A program made the position numbers and the translations under genes. The notes under the pieces were generated by a model. It saw nothing but the letters and a program-made list of their open reading frames with translations, did not search any database and had not been told where the DNA came from. Positions 16,856 to 26,205 of a DNA stretch of 64,000 nt are shown here, one piece after another (within the stretch, counting starts at the first letter, position 1; every line of letters starts with the position of its first letter). Source of the DNA: Aquabacterium sp. J223 (lineage in GTDB: Bacteria > Pseudomonadota > Gammaproteobacteria > Burkholderiales > Burkholderiaceae_C); NCBI RefSeq assembly GCF_024666615.1, contig NZ_CP088297.1, positions 4,072,501 to 4,136,500 of the forward strand, given 5' to 3'.

Positions 16856-17317
16856 GTGAACGGGCTGCACGACCTCGCCGCGGGGCTGGAGCGCGCGGTG
16901 CCCCTCGTCGAGGCCCTGCTGCGCTTGTGCGTGGGCGCGGCGCTGGTGCCCTACGCGCTGCGCTCCAGCTTCGGCTTCTTCAAGAACACCGGCATGCCGG
17001 TGTCCGACCTGCGCGGCACGGCCGCCTACCTGGACCGCTACGGCTGGCGGCCCGGCATGCTCTGGGCCGTGGCCTCGACCGTCAACAACCTGGTCGGCGG
17101 CAGCCTGCTCGCGCTGGGCCTGCTGACGCGACCGGCCGCCGCCGGGTGCTGCCTGCTGCTGATGCTTTCGGCCTTCCACCACCTGCGCAAGGACGGCTAC
17201 TTCGCGAACCAGAACGGCTTCGAGCACTACGCGCTGTGGGGCGTGGGCTGCCTGTACTTCGTCGTGCGGGGCGGCGGGCCGTACTCGCTGGACGCGCTGC
17301 TGGGCTGGCCGCTGTGA
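16856..17317 (+). CDS. DoxX-family membrane protein
   Basis: 153 residues, probably four membrane segments: LLRLCVGAALVPYALRS, LWAVASTVNNLVGGSLLALG, AAGCCLLLMLSAF and a last helix near ALWGVGCLYFVV. This matches the DoxX/DoxD-like small inner-membrane family, often linked to redox chemistry of thiosulfate or quinones. GTG start at 16856 with AAGGG upstream. It sits 30 bp after the deacetylase and 19 bp before the FMN oxidase; it may link that oxidase to the membrane quinone pool (inference). Confidence 0.75.
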   Translation: MNGLHDLAAGLERAVPLVEALLRLCVGAALVPYALRSSFGFFKNTGMPVSDLRGTAAYLDRYGWRPGMLWAVASTVNNLVGGSLLALGLLTRPAAAGCCLLLMLSAFHHLRKDGYFANQNGFEHYALWGVGCLYFVVRGGGPYSLDALLGWPL

Positions 17318-17336
17318 CCGATCGCCCCGCCGCGCC

Positions 17337-18560
17337 ATGAGCCGCCGACTCGATCGCTGCTTCAGCTTCGACGACATCCGACGGCTGGCCCGTCGCCGGT
17401 TGCCGCGCATCCTCTTCGACGTCATCGACAGCGGCGTCGAGGACGAGCGCCTGCTGGCCCGCAACGAGCAGGCCTTCGCCGACCGCCACCTGGTGCCCCG
17501 GCAGATGCAAGACGTCGGCCGGCGGTCGCAGGCCGTCACGCTGTTCGGCCGCCGCTACGCCAGCCCGGTCGGAGTGGCCCCCACCGGCCTAGCCGGCCTG
17601 TTCCGCCCCGGCGCGGAATCGGCGCTGGCGCGCGCGGCGGCGGCCTGCGACGTGCCGTTCGTCCTGTCGGGCGCCTGCCTCGAAGCCCTGGAGTCGGTGG
17701 CGTCGATCGCCCCCGACCGCACCTGGTACCAGCTCTACGCCGCACGCGACTGGAGCGTGTCGCAGGACCTGATGGCGCGCGCCCGCGCGCAGGGCATCGA
17801 GGTGCTGGTGCTCACCGTCGACGCCCCGGTCTACCCGAAGCGCGAGCGCGACCTGCGCAACGGCTTCGGGCTGCCGCTCAAACCCACGCCGTCGCTGCTG
17901 CTGGAAGCGCTGCGCCACCCGGCCTGGATCGCGGACCACCTGCGGCACGGCGGCCTGCCGATGATGCACACCTGGGCGCGTTATGCCGGCCCGAACGCCG
18001 ATGCCGCCGCTGTGTTCGCCTACTTCCGCAGCCAGAGCCCGTCGGTGCAGACCTGGCGCGACCTGGACCTCTTCCGCCGGCACTGGCCGGGCCGCCTGGT
18101 GGTCAAGGGGCTGCAGCACCCCGACGACGGCGTGCGGGCGGCCGAGGCCGGGGTGGACGGCATCATCGTCTCCAACCACGGCGGCAAGGCGCTGGACCGG
18201 GGCCCCGCGGCGCTGGACATGCTGCCGGGCATGGCGGCGGCCGTGGGCGAGCGGGTCACGGTGATGATGGACAGCGGCGTGCGGCGCGGCGCCGACGCCG
18301 TCATCGCCCGCTGCCTGGGGGCGCAGTGCACCTTCGTCGGCCGGGCGCCGCTGTACGGCGTCATCGCCGCCGGCGAGCCCGGCGTCCGCCGCGTGCTGGA
18401 CCTGCTGCGCGACGAGATCGACCGCACCCTGGGGCTGATCGGCGTGCCGGACTTCGAGGCGCTGGGGCCGCAGGCGCTGGGGCCCCGGGTGCTGCACGCC
18501 GGCGCCGCTCACCCGTCGACGCCGGCGCCGGCCGCCGCCGACTGGGCCGCGGCGGCCTGA
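17337..18560 (+). CDS. FMN-dependent alpha-hydroxy-acid oxidase/dehydrogenase (LldD/glycolate oxidase family)
   Basis: 407-residue TIM-barrel flavoprotein: SFDDIRRLARRRLPRILFDVID at the start, SPVGVAPTGLAGLFRPGAE, WYQLYAARD, VLTVDAPVYPKRERD, LVVKGLQHPDDGVRAAEAG, the catalytic base in IIVSNHGGKALDR, and MMDSGVRRGADAV for phosphate binding. It oxidises an L-2-hydroxy acid (lactate-, mandelate- or glycolate-like) to the 2-keto acid. Last gene of the three-gene rightward operon. The alanine-rich C-terminal tail (from about residue 385) is not conserved. Confidence 0.87.
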   Translation: MSRRLDRCFSFDDIRRLARRRLPRILFDVIDSGVEDERLLARNEQAFADRHLVPRQMQDVGRRSQAVTLFGRRYASPVGVAPTGLAGLFRPGAESALARAAAACDVPFVLSGACLEALESVASIAPDRTWYQLYAARDWSVSQDLMARARAQGIEVLVLTVDAPVYPKRERDLRNGFGLPLKPTPSLLLEALRHPAWIADHLRHGGLPMMHTWARYAGPNADAAAVFAYFRSQSPSVQTWRDLDLFRRHWPGRLVVKGLQHPDDGVRAAEAGVDGIIVSNHGGKALDRGPAALDMLPGMAAAVGERVTVMMDSGVRRGADAVIARCLGAQCTFVGRAPLYGVIAAGEPGVRRVLDLLRDEIDRTLGLIGVPDFEALGPQALGPRVLHAGAAHPSTPAPAAADWAAAA

Positions 18561-18618
18561 GCCGGCCGCACGGGCCGCCTCGCCGTCCAGGGTCCCGCCA
18601 AGGCCGCGGGCCGCCGCA

Positions 18619-19998
18619 TCAGCCGCGGCGCAACGGCGCCAGCAGGTCGTCGACGCAGGGCAGCCGGGCCAGGTCGTCCAGCTGTTGCAGCAGGCGCTGC
18701 GCGCGCCCGGCCCCCAGCAGCGGGCCGGCCAGGACCTCGAACTTGCGCCGCAGCCGGCCCTCGCCGGCACCGTCCAGCGGGGGCACCCGCGCCGGGTCAT
18801 GGGCGGTGGTCGCCTCAAGCCGGCAGTCGGCCAACGCCACCTGCAGACGGGCCGCGGTGGCGGCCACGTCCGCGTCGGCCTGCACCACCACCCGATCGCG
18901 GACGGCGCGCACCTCGGGGTCGTCGAGGTCCGGTCCACCGAACGCCGCCGGGTCTTCGGTGGGCCGTCCGCACCACGCCATCGCCACCGCGTGCGGAAGG
19001 CTGCGGCGGGCCTGCAGACCGTCGGCGGGCGCCCGGTACGGGCAGGCGGCCAGGGTGCTGGGGTGCACCCGAAGCCGCAGCACCGTCTCCTGGCCCGGCC
19101 ATCGCGCGGCGGCCTGGGCCCGCAGCGCGAGCGCGCACTCGATGGCCGCATGCACGAAGAAGCAGGCGGCGTGGAACTTGAAGAGGTGGCCGGCCAGCGC
19201 CTGCCCCGGCGGCGGCAGCGCCCGCAGGTCGGGCGGCGGCTTGCGGCCATAGGCCTCGATGAAGCCGCCCCGGCATTCGAGGATGTCGTCGCGGGCGGTG
19301 AAGCCGCGCTCGGCCAGCAGGGCGGACTGCACGCCCGCCCGCGCCGCCTGCCCCGGGTGCAGCGGCTTGGCCATGGTGCCGCCCTCTACCCGCAGCCCCG
19401 CCGACTGACTGGCCGCCAGCCCGAGCGCGTGCGCGGTGGCGCGGGGGTCGAGGCCCAGCAGGCGGGCGGCACCCGCCGCGGCGCCGAGCACACCGACCGT
19501 GCCGGTGAGGTGGAAGCCCAGCGCCTGGCTCTCGGGCATGACCCAGCCGCCGATGTCGCAGGCGGCGTCGCAGCCGGCGACGTAGGCCTGCAGCAGTGCG
19601 GTGCCGCCGGCCCGTCGCCACTGCGCCAGGGCCAGCAGCCCGGGCAGGATGGCCGCCGACGGGTGGCCGCTGAGGGCCAGGTTCACGTCGTCGTAGTCCT
19701 GCGCGTGCGCGGCGACGCCATTGACCCACGCCGCGGCCGCCACCGGTAGCCTCGTGAAGGCGCCGCCCAGCACGGTGGCCTGCGGCGCACCGCCGTCCCC
19801 TTCGGCCTGGTCGCGGACCAGGCCGGCCAGCGGTTCGGTGCTGCCGGCCAGGGTCGCCCCCAGGCAGTCGAGCACCGCCAGCCGCGCCGTGCGCCGGGCG
19901 GTCTCGCCGAGGTCGTCCCAGCGCAGCGTGCTGGCGCGCCGGGCGACCAGGGCGGTCAGCCCGCCGGCCGGTGCCGTCGTGCCGCCACCGGCGTTCAC
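18619..19998 (-). CDS. MmgE/PrpD-family protein (2-methylcitrate dehydratase-like)
   Basis: 459 residues. The N-terminal helical domain contains WDDLGETARRTARLAVLDCLGATLAG, AAWVNGVAAHAQDYDD and HPSAAILPGLLALAQ; later GTMAKPLHPGQAARAGVQSALLAERGF and FKFHAACFFVHAAIE. These are standard MmgE/PrpD landmarks (methylcitrate dehydratase, cis-aconitate decarboxylase, iminodisuccinate epimerase relatives). GTG start overlapping the SDR stop as GTGA implies translational coupling. Last gene of the Bug/SDR/SDR/PrpD operon, so a di- or tricarboxylate is a reasonable substrate. Confidence 0.85.
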   Translation of the reverse strand: MNAGGGTTAPAGGLTALVARRASTLRWDDLGETARRTARLAVLDCLGATLAGSTEPLAGLVRDQAEGDGGAPQATVLGGAFTRLPVAAAAWVNGVAAHAQDYDDVNLALSGHPSAAILPGLLALAQWRRAGGTALLQAYVAGCDAACDIGGWVMPESQALGFHLTGTVGVLGAAAGAARLLGLDPRATAHALGLAASQSAGLRVEGGTMAKPLHPGQAARAGVQSALLAERGFTARDDILECRGGFIEAYGRKPPPDLRALPPPGQALAGHLFKFHAACFFVHAAIECALALRAQAAARWPGQETVLRLRVHPSTLAACPYRAPADGLQARRSLPHAVAMAWCGRPTEDPAAFGGPDLDDPEVRAVRDRVVVQADADVAATAARLQVALADCRLEATTAHDPARVPPLDGAGEGRLRRKFEVLAGPLLGAGRAQRLLQQLDDLARLPCVDDLLAPLRRG

Positions 19999-20738
19999 AG
20001 CGTGTAGCCGCCGTCGATCACGAACACCCCGCCGGTGGTGAAGCCCGCCTCGTCGCCCGCGAGGTGGACGGCCAGCGCGGCCACCTCCTGCGGGCGGCCG
20101 AAGCGGCCCACCGGATGGCGCGCCAGCCGCGCGGCCTGTTCGGCGCGCGGGTCGGGATCGGCGGCCACGCGTTCGCGCACCGTGGGCGTGTCGATGACGC
20201 CGGGGCAGATGACGTTGCAGCGCACCCCGTCGGGCGCGTGCGCCAGCGCCACCGCCTTGGTGAGCCCGATCACCGCGGCCTTGCTGGTCCCGTAGGCGAA
20301 GCGCATGGCGTTGGCGACGATGGACGACTGGACCGAGGCGACGTTGACCACGCTGCCGTGGCCGCGCTCGATCATGCCGGGCAGGAAGGCCTTGACGAGG
20401 CGGTACATCGAGCTGACGTTGAGCGTCCAGGTGCGCTCCCAGTCGTCCTCGCTGCAGTCGAGGATGCCCCCGTGGTGCACCCAGCCAGCGACGTTGGCGA
20501 TGACATCCTGCGGCCCCAGCGCCGCCGGCAGGGCGTCAATGGCCTCGCGGTCGCACACGTCCAGCACCGCGGTGCGCTGCACCGCCGTTCCCTCGAACGA
20601 GGCCAGCAGGTCGGCCCGGACGTCGGTGGCGACGACGACGGCGCCCTCCTCGGCGAAGGCCAGCGCGATGGCCCGGCCCATGCCCTGGCCCGCCGCCGTG
20701 ACGAGCGCCCGCTTGCCCTGAAGGCGGCCCAGCGACAT
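19995..20738 (-). CDS. SDR-family oxidoreductase
   Basis: 247-residue classical SDR: VTAAGQGMGRAIAL (TGxxxGxG variant), VIANVAGWVHHGG, VASVQSSIV with the catalytic Ser, YGTSKAAV with Tyr/Lys, and CPGVIDTPTV. Sequence style resembles hydroxyacid or sugar-acid dehydrogenases (UcpA-like). The start ATG 20738 is preferred (AGGGGG directly upstream); a frame beginning at 20798 would overlap the previous gene. Middle gene of the operon, 14 bp after the other SDR; the two SDRs may oxidise successive intermediates. Confidence 0.83.
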   Translation of the reverse strand: MSLGRLQGKRALVTAAGQGMGRAIALAFAEEGAVVVATDVRADLLASFEGTAVQRTAVLDVCDREAIDALPAALGPQDVIANVAGWVHHGGILDCSEDDWERTWTLNVSSMYRLVKAFLPGMIERGHGSVVNVASVQSSIVANAMRFAYGTSKAAVIGLTKAVALAHAPDGVRCNVICPGVIDTPTVRERVAADPDPRAEQAARLARHPVGRFGRPQEVAALAVHLAGDEAGFTTGGVFVIDGGYTL

Positions 20739-20752
20739 CCCCCTGCCCGGCG

Positions 20753-21589
20753 CTACCCTGCGCCAGCCGCGCTGCGCTGCGGCTGCGGCGCCATGCACGC
20801 GAGGCCGCCGTCGACCACCAGCTCCGCGCCGTTCACATAGGCCGCCTCGTCGGACGCCAGGTACACGGCGGCCATCGCCACGTCCCAGGCCGAGCCGAAC
20901 CGCCCCATCGGAACGGTCTGTTCGCGCCGCCGCCGCGCCTGCGGCCCGGCCACCTGGCCGGTGGCCGCGGCGATGCGGTCGGCCACCGACGCGAGGACCG
21001 GCGTGTCGACGATGCCCGGCACCAGCAGGTTGACTCGCACCTGCTGCGGCCCGTACTGCGCCGCCAGCGCGCGGGTGAAGGCGGCCACGCCACCCTTGCT
21101 CGTGCTGTAGGCGATCGCCGGCATGCCCAGGTAGCGCTCAGCGGAGATCGAGCCCACGTTGACGATGGCGCCCCCGCCGGCCCGCACCATCACCGGCAGC
21201 GCGTGGCGGCAGGCGAGGAACAGGCCCTTGAGGTTGACGGTCACGGTGCGGTCCCAGTCCTCCTCCGACAGCTCGCACAGGTCGCCGGGGGTCATCACCC
21301 CGACGTTGTTGTGTAGCACCTGCAGGCCGCCGAAGCGCTCGACGCAGCGGCGGACCATGGCCGCCATGTCGCCATCGCGGGTCGCGTCGGCGGTGAAGGC
21401 CTCGCTCGCCCCGCCCTCGCCGCGGATGACCTCGTGCGTGGCCTGGGCCGCGTCCTCGCAGGCGTCGACGACCAGCACCTTCGCCCCTTCGCGGGCGAAG
21501 GCCACGGCCGCGGCCTTACCGTTGCCCCAGCCCGGCGCGATGGACCCGGCGCCGACGACGATGGCGGCCTTGCCCTGCAACCGACCCAT
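20753..21589 (-). CDS. SDR-family oxidoreductase
   Basis: 278-residue SDR with a slightly unusual cofactor loop (VGAGSIAPGWGNGKAAAVAF), then LHNNVGVMTPGD, VGSISAERY with Ser, YSTSKGGV with Tyr/Lys and VPGIVDTPVL. The GxGS-x-GxGxG form is known in SDRs that act on hydroxy acids and cyclic alcohols. Its ATG overlaps the Bug stop codon as ATGA, so it should be co-translated with that gene. Likely dehydrogenase of the pathway fed by the Bug protein. Confidence 0.83.
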   Translation of the reverse strand: MGRLQGKAAIVVGAGSIAPGWGNGKAAAVAFAREGAKVLVVDACEDAAQATHEVIRGEGGASEAFTADATRDGDMAAMVRRCVERFGGLQVLHNNVGVMTPGDLCELSEEDWDRTVTVNLKGLFLACRHALPVMVRAGGGAIVNVGSISAERYLGMPAIAYSTSKGGVAAFTRALAAQYGPQQVRVNLLVPGIVDTPVLASVADRIAAATGQVAGPQARRRREQTVPMGRFGSAWDVAMAAVYLASDEAAYVNGAELVVDGGLACMAPQPQRSAAGAG

Positions 21590-22581
21590 CAATCGAGCCG
21601 GATGTTCATCGGCTTGACCACGCCCTCCCAGAACGTGACCTGCGATCGAACGAAGTCGGCGGCCTTCGGTCCGCTGCTGAAGAACGGCACCACGCCGAAG
21701 GTGGCGAACTTGTCCTTGACCTCCTGCGTCTGCAGGGTCTCCGCGAGCGCCGCGGTCAGCCGGTCCACGACCTGCTGGGGCACGCCCTTCGGCGTGGCCA
21801 GCGCCAGCCACACCGAGATCGGGTAGTCCTTGACGCCGAGCTCGGAAAAGGTCGGCACGTCGGGGATGTGCGGCAGTCGGCTGTCGGTGGCCACCGCGAG
21901 CAGGCGGACCTTGCCGCTCTGCACGAAGGGCTTGAAGGAACCGTAGTCGCCGATCGCGGCCTGCACCTCGCCGGACGCCAGGTCGGCCACCATGTTCACC
22001 ATGGCCTTGTACGGCACGTGCACCAGCTTCGTCCCCGTGCGCTGCTGCAGCAGCTCCATGCTGATGTGCAGGGGGTTGCCCACGCCGGAGGTGCCGTAGT
22101 TGAGCTTGCCGGGATGGGCCCGCGCGTGGGCGACGAACTCCTGGTAGTTCTTGACCGGCAGGTTGGCGTTCACCGCCAGCATGAAGGGCAGCATGGCCCA
22201 GGTGCCGACGACCTGGAGGTCGCGTGGCGGCAGGTACGACAACCCGGCGTACAGGTGCTGCGCGGTGGTGTAGCCGCCCATGTCGATGGTCATGACGGTG
22301 TAGCCGTCTGCCGGCGACTTCGCGACGCTGGCGGTGCCCAGCGTGCCGCCGGCGCCGGAGCGGTTGTCGACGACGATGGGCTGCTGCAGCCGCTTGGCCA
22401 TGTCCTCGGCGACGACGCGCGTCATGACGTCCAGCCCGCCGCCTGCGGGGTAGGCCACGACCCACCGGATCAAGCGCGACGGATAGCCCGCCTCCTGTGG
22501 CTGGGCGGTCGCCGGGCCTGCCAGCGACAGCCATGCGGCACCGAGGGCGGCCAGCCATGCCCGCAACCCGCCTATTCGCAT
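21589..22581 (-). CDS. Bug-family (TTT) substrate-binding protein
   Basis: 330 residues, signal peptide to about residue 26 (GPATAQ-PQEAG). Bug marks: VAYPAGGGLD, VVDNRSGAGGT, YGTSGVGNPLH and HVPYKAM (the usual PYKG is altered to PYKA). First gene of the operon Bug/SDR/SDR/PrpD and under the shared promoter 22615-22666. It should bind the carboxylate handled by these enzymes. Confidence 0.87.
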   Translation of the reverse strand: MRIGGLRAWLAALGAAWLSLAGPATAQPQEAGYPSRLIRWVVAYPAGGGLDVMTRVVAEDMAKRLQQPIVVDNRSGAGGTLGTASVAKSPADGYTVMTIDMGGYTTAQHLYAGLSYLPPRDLQVVGTWAMLPFMLAVNANLPVKNYQEFVAHARAHPGKLNYGTSGVGNPLHISMELLQQRTGTKLVHVPYKAMVNMVADLASGEVQAAIGDYGSFKPFVQSGKVRLLAVATDSRLPHIPDVPTFSELGVKDYPISVWLALATPKGVPQQVVDRLTAALAETLQTQEVKDKFATFGVVPFFSSGPKAADFVRSQVTFWEGVVKPMNIRLD

Positions 22582-22614
22582 CGTCGCTCCTCGCGCTGGG
22601 ATCGTGATGCCCGC

Positions 22615-22666
22615 AGGTTAGGAGCGGCCGATGGGTCGATCAAGATTGAAGGTGCATCAATGCGGG
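22615..22666 (-). promoter_or_regulatory. Shared regulon promoter, copy 3 (for Bug gene 21589-22581)
   Basis: Read toward the gene: CATTGATG, TTGA-N7-TCAA (22660-22646), TTGATC (22643-22638), 17 bp, TAACCT (22620-22615). The transcript would begin about 30 bp before the start codon. Confidence 0.7.
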
Positions 22667-22717
22667 AAGGTCCTTGTGCGGCGCCCGCCGGGCACGGTCG
22701 CCCGGCGCCGGCGCCGC

Positions 22718-24271
22718 TCAGGCGGCCGGGTTCGGGCGGCTCAGCTGGAAGACGGACACGGCCTGCACCATCGTCTCGGTCTGATGGTTGAGCGTGCGCG
22801 TCGCAGCGGTGGCCTGCTCGGCAAGCGCCGCGTTCTGCTGGGTGGTGCCGTCGAGCTGGCTCAGCGCCTGGGCGATCTGCGTCACGCCGGCGCTCTGCTC
22901 GTTCGAGGCCACGCTGATCTCGCCGACGATGTCGGACAGCTGGCGGATGGACTCGACCACCTGGCCGATGGTGTTGCCGGTGCGCACGACGAGCGCCTCG
23001 CCTTGCTCCACGCGCTCCACACTCGTGCCGATGAGGTCCTTGATCTCGCGGGCGGCCTGCGCGCTGCGTTGCGCCAGGTGGCGCACCTCGCTCGCCACCA
23101 CCGCGAAACCGCGGCCCTGCTCGCCCGCCCGGGCGGCCTCGACGGCGGCGTTGAGGGCCAGGATGTTGGTCTGGAAGGCGATCCCGTCGATGGTGCCGAT
23201 GATGTCGGCGATGCGGCGCGAGCTGTCGGCGATGCCCTTCATGCTCGACACCACCTGCTGCACCGCCTCGCCGCCGTCCTTGGCCACCCGGCTCGCGGTC
23301 TGCGCCAGCCGGTCGGCCTCCATCGCGCTGTCGGCGTTGCGCCGGATCGTGTCGCCGATCTGCTGCGTGGCCGCGGCCGTCTCCTGCAGCGACGCCACCT
23401 GCCTTTCGGTGCGCGAGGACAGGTCCTCGTTGCCGGCGGCGATCTGGCGCGAGGCGGTGGCGACCGACTCGGCGCTGGTGCGCACCCCGCCCACCGTCTC
23501 GGCCAGCCGGTCCCGCATGGCGTTCAGCGCCGCCAGCAGCTGGGCCGCCTCGTCGCGGCCACGCACGTCGATGGCCGTGGTGAGGTCGCCCTCGGCGACG
23601 GCCTGCGCCACGTCGATGGCATGCCGTAGCGGGCGCGTCGTGGAGCGCACCACGCTGACCCCGATCAGTCCGGTCAGGCACAGCGTGACCAGCAGCAGCC
23701 CCAGCAAGGTGTAGCCCGCGCGGTGGACCTCGGCGTCGACCTGCTGGCCGGCCTGCTTCATGAGGTCGTCGCCGAGCCCGACCATCTTCTCGAGAATGCC
23801 CTGGTAGGTGTCGAACCGCGGGGCGAGCGTCTGCTGCAGCAGGCCGCGCGCCTCGTCGAGACGGCCCTCGTCAAGCAGTTTCAAGAGCGCCCCACGCTGC
23901 TCGCCATAGGCTTGGCGTGCGGTCACCAACACCTTGAAGGCTTCCTTGCCCTTAGGAGTTGTCATCGCCTCGCCGAGCGACGCAAGGGCATCGTCATTAA
24001 GGCGGACGATCCGGTCGAGTTCCTCACGCAACGGTTTGGCAAGAGCGGCTTCAACAAGCACGAGATCGCGCATTGTGCTGGCCGCCTTGTTGTTGTTCTC
24101 GCGGATGTGGTAGAGCAGTTTGATGCGCGGGTAGCGCAACTCGAATGCGCTGTCGAACTGCTCGTCGACCGCGGCCAGCTTCAGCATAGCGAGCCCGACC
24201 GCAAGGACAAGGAAGCTGGCGAGCGCCATAAAGGCAACGGCGAGGCGGGCCGTGAGAGAGAAGTTGCGCAT
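22718..24271 (-). CDS. Methyl-accepting chemotaxis protein
   Basis: 517 residues: membrane helix 1 (about 9-30), periplasmic four-helix-bundle-like sensor (about 31-190, with [20 protein letters not shown]), membrane helix 2 (about 190-212), HAMP domain, then a long coiled signalling domain with the hairpin tip [16 protein letters not shown] and the [20 protein letters not shown] stretch. It is the Tar/Tsr-like architecture of Burkholderiales. No C-terminal CheR-docking pentapeptide. Single gene between catabolic operons, so it may steer cells toward aromatic acids (inference). Confidence 0.9.
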   Translation of the reverse strand: MRNFSLTARLAVAFMALASFLVLAVGLAMLKLAAVDEQFDSAFELRYPRIKLLYHIRENNNKAASTMRDLVLVEAALAKPLREELDRIVRLNDDALASLGEAMTTPKGKEAFKVLVTARQAYGEQRGALLKLLDEGRLDEARGLLQQTLAPRFDTYQGILEKMVGLGDDLMKQAGQQVDAEVHRAGYTLLGLLLVTLCLTGLIGVSVVRSTTRPLRHAIDVAQAVAEGDLTTAIDVRGRDEAAQLLAALNAMRDRLAETVGGVRTSAESVATASRQIAAGNEDLSSRTERQVASLQETAAATQQIGDTIRRNADSAMEADRLAQTASRVAKDGGEAVQQVVSSMKGIADSSRRIADIIGTIDGIAFQTNILALNAAVEAARAGEQGRGFAVVASEVRHLAQRSAQAAREIKDLIGTSVERVEQGEALVVRTGNTIGQVVESIRQLSDIVGEISVASNEQSAGVTQIAQALSQLDGTTQQNAALAEQATAATRTLNHQTETMVQAVSVFQLSRPNPAA

Positions 24272-24379
24272 GTTCTGGCATCAGAGGAAAAGCCACGGCG
24301 CATCGCCGCTACGCAATATCGGCCCCCTCCCCACCCGGCTTTAGAGGCTGAGTTCCATGCGACTGCGTCGTCCGTCGGA

Positions 24380-25420
24380 TCAAGTCGCGGACAGACGCTC
24401 CCGCCTTGCGCGCCAGCGTTCGAGCACCTCCGGGTTGCGGAAATACAGCGGCGGCTCGCCGCGCAGCAGCCGGTCGATGTTCTCCAGCGCCGTCTCGGGG
24501 ATCGCATTGAAGATCTCCTGCGTGTGCCCGACCATGTGCGGCGTCAGGATCACGTTGTCGAGCCGGCGCAACGGGTGGTCGGCCGGCAACGGCTCCAGTT
24601 CGAAGGCGTCGAGGGCGGCGCCGGCGATGCGCCGTTCCGCCAGCGCTCGCACCAGCGCCGCCTCGTCGATCATCCCGCCGCGGGCGGTGTTGACCAGGAA
24701 CGCGCTGGGCTTCATGCGCGACAACGTCCGGTCGTTGATCATGTGCCGTGTCTCGTCGGTGAGCGTGGTGTGCACGCTCACGATGTCACCCTGGGACAGC
24801 ACCGCATCCAGGTCGGCCGCCTGCGCGTTGACCGGCAGGTCCTCCGGCTTCAGGTAGGGATCGAACACCAGCACCCGCACGCCCCAGCCCTGCAGCCGCT
24901 CCGTCACGCCGCGTCCGATGCGGCCCAGCCCGATCAGGCCCACGGTCTTGCCCATGAGCATGCGGGCTTTCATCGTCTTCGGTCGCGGCAGGTTCTCGGC
25001 CAGCACGCGCTCGGTGCCGTGCAGGTCGTACAGCATGGCGAGCATGAGCAGGACGGTGGCCTCCGCCATCGAGTTGAAGTTCTCCGGCGTCGGCCCGTGC
25101 GCCACCGCGATGCCCAGTTCGTTGGCCGAGCGCAGGTCCACCGACTCGGTGCCGATGGTCGGAAAGACGACGCCCTGCAGCCGCCGGGCCGCGATCAACG
25201 CCGCGCGGTCGACGATGGAGCGGGTGGTCGTCACCACCAGGTCCGCGTTGGCGAAGTAGCGGGCGAGGTCGTCACCCTGGAACTGCGTCTTGTGGGGCGG
25301 CTTCTGCTGCGGCCCCCGCACGACCTGGAAGCCGCGCTGCCGCAGCCCGTCCGTCACCTGCTCCAGCCAGGGATCGAGGATGAAGTCCGAGGTGACGAGG
25401 GCGGTGCGTGTGGGCTGCAT
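24380..25420 (-). CDS. D-2-hydroxyacid dehydrogenase (NAD-dependent)
   Basis: 346 residues from ATG 25420. NAD fold GLIGLGRIGRGV, catalytic Arg in VNTARGGMID, Glu in DAFELEPLP, His in LTPHMVGHT; these form the classical Arg-Glu-His triad of the phosphoglycerate/hydroxypyruvate dehydrogenase group. It interconverts a 2-keto acid and its D-2-hydroxy acid. Last gene of the leftward hydantoinase operon, 44 bp after the racemase gene, which fits processing of an acid released by the upstream enzymes. Confidence 0.88.
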   Translation of the reverse strand: MQPTRTALVTSDFILDPWLEQVTDGLRQRGFQVVRGPQQKPPHKTQFQGDDLARYFANADLVVTTTRSIVDRAALIAARRLQGVVFPTIGTESVDLRSANELGIAVAHGPTPENFNSMAEATVLLMLAMLYDLHGTERVLAENLPRPKTMKARMLMGKTVGLIGLGRIGRGVTERLQGWGVRVLVFDPYLKPEDLPVNAQAADLDAVLSQGDIVSVHTTLTDETRHMINDRTLSRMKPSAFLVNTARGGMIDEAALVRALAERRIAGAALDAFELEPLPADHPLRRLDNVILTPHMVGHTQEIFNAIPETALENIDRLLRGEPPLYFRNPEVLERWRARRERLSAT

Positions 25421-25464
25421 GGCAGGACTCGTGGAGGGGATGTGGAGGGCCGCGGAACCGAGGG

Positions 25465-26205
25465 TCAGCCCTGCTGGGGCAGCGGGCGCGCTCCCAGGCG
25501 GCCACAGGCCGGCAGCGGCACGTCGACGGACAGCCGGCGGGCGGCGTACCACAGCATGGCCGAGTTGCTGGTGACCACCGGGCGGTCGAGGAGGCGCTCG
25601 GCTGCGGACACCGCCTCCCAGCCGCGGATGGCGGTGCAGCTGAGCACGTAGGCGTCCGCCTCGGGGTGCCGCATCTCCAGCAGGAGCTGTTCCCAGCGCT
25701 GCGGCGTGACGGCCAGCATCTCGTGCGGCGTCGCGATGTCCAGGCCGCGCGACGCGAGCACCTCGAAGCCGAGGTGCTCGAAGAACCGGTCCTCCCGGCG
25801 CGCGATCGACTCGACGTACGGCGACAGCATCACCAGGCGCCGCGCACCCAGCGCGTGCAGGGCCGCCACCAGGGCCTGCGACGTGGCGATCGCGGGCACG
25901 CGCGCCACCGCTTCGATGCGGCGCAGGACGTCGACCTGCGCGTCGCCGGACGCGGTGCTGATGGCGGTGCAGTGGAAGGCGACGAGGTCCACCCGGGCGT
26001 CGCGCAGCAGGCGTGCACCGTCTTCCACCCCCGCGGCCATCGCGGCCAGGTCGGCGTCGCTGCTGCCGTTCAAGGGCAGGCGGGTCCAGTGCAGCGCCAG
26101 GCCGGCCGGCCGCGCGGCCGCGAACTGCGGCTCCGCCGCGGTGTTGCCCGACGGCAGGATGAGGCCCAGCCGGCGGCCCTCGCCGTAGTCGACCTGCAGC
26201 GTCAT
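25465..26205 (-). CDS. Asp/Glu racemase or maleate cis-trans isomerase-like protein
   Basis: 246 residues. Two paired cysteine motifs, FHCTAIS in the first half and LSCTAIRGWEAV in the second, with LGLILPSGNTAAEP at the start, are those of arylmalonate decarboxylase, maleate isomerase and Asp/Glu racemase relatives. The ATG overlaps the hydantoinase-B stop as ATGA. In hydantoin pathways a racemase of this superfamily supplies the usable enantiomer; maleate isomerisation is the alternative. Membership is clear, reaction not. Confidence 0.82.
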   Translation of the reverse strand: MTLQVDYGEGRRLGLILPSGNTAAEPQFAAARPAGLALHWTRLPLNGSSDADLAAMAAGVEDGARLLRDARVDLVAFHCTAISTASGDAQVDVLRRIEAVARVPAIATSQALVAALHALGARRLVMLSPYVESIARREDRFFEHLGFEVLASRGLDIATPHEMLAVTPQRWEQLLLEMRHPEADAYVLSCTAIRGWEAVSAAERLLDRPVVTSNSAMLWYAARRLSVDVPLPACGRLGARPLPQQG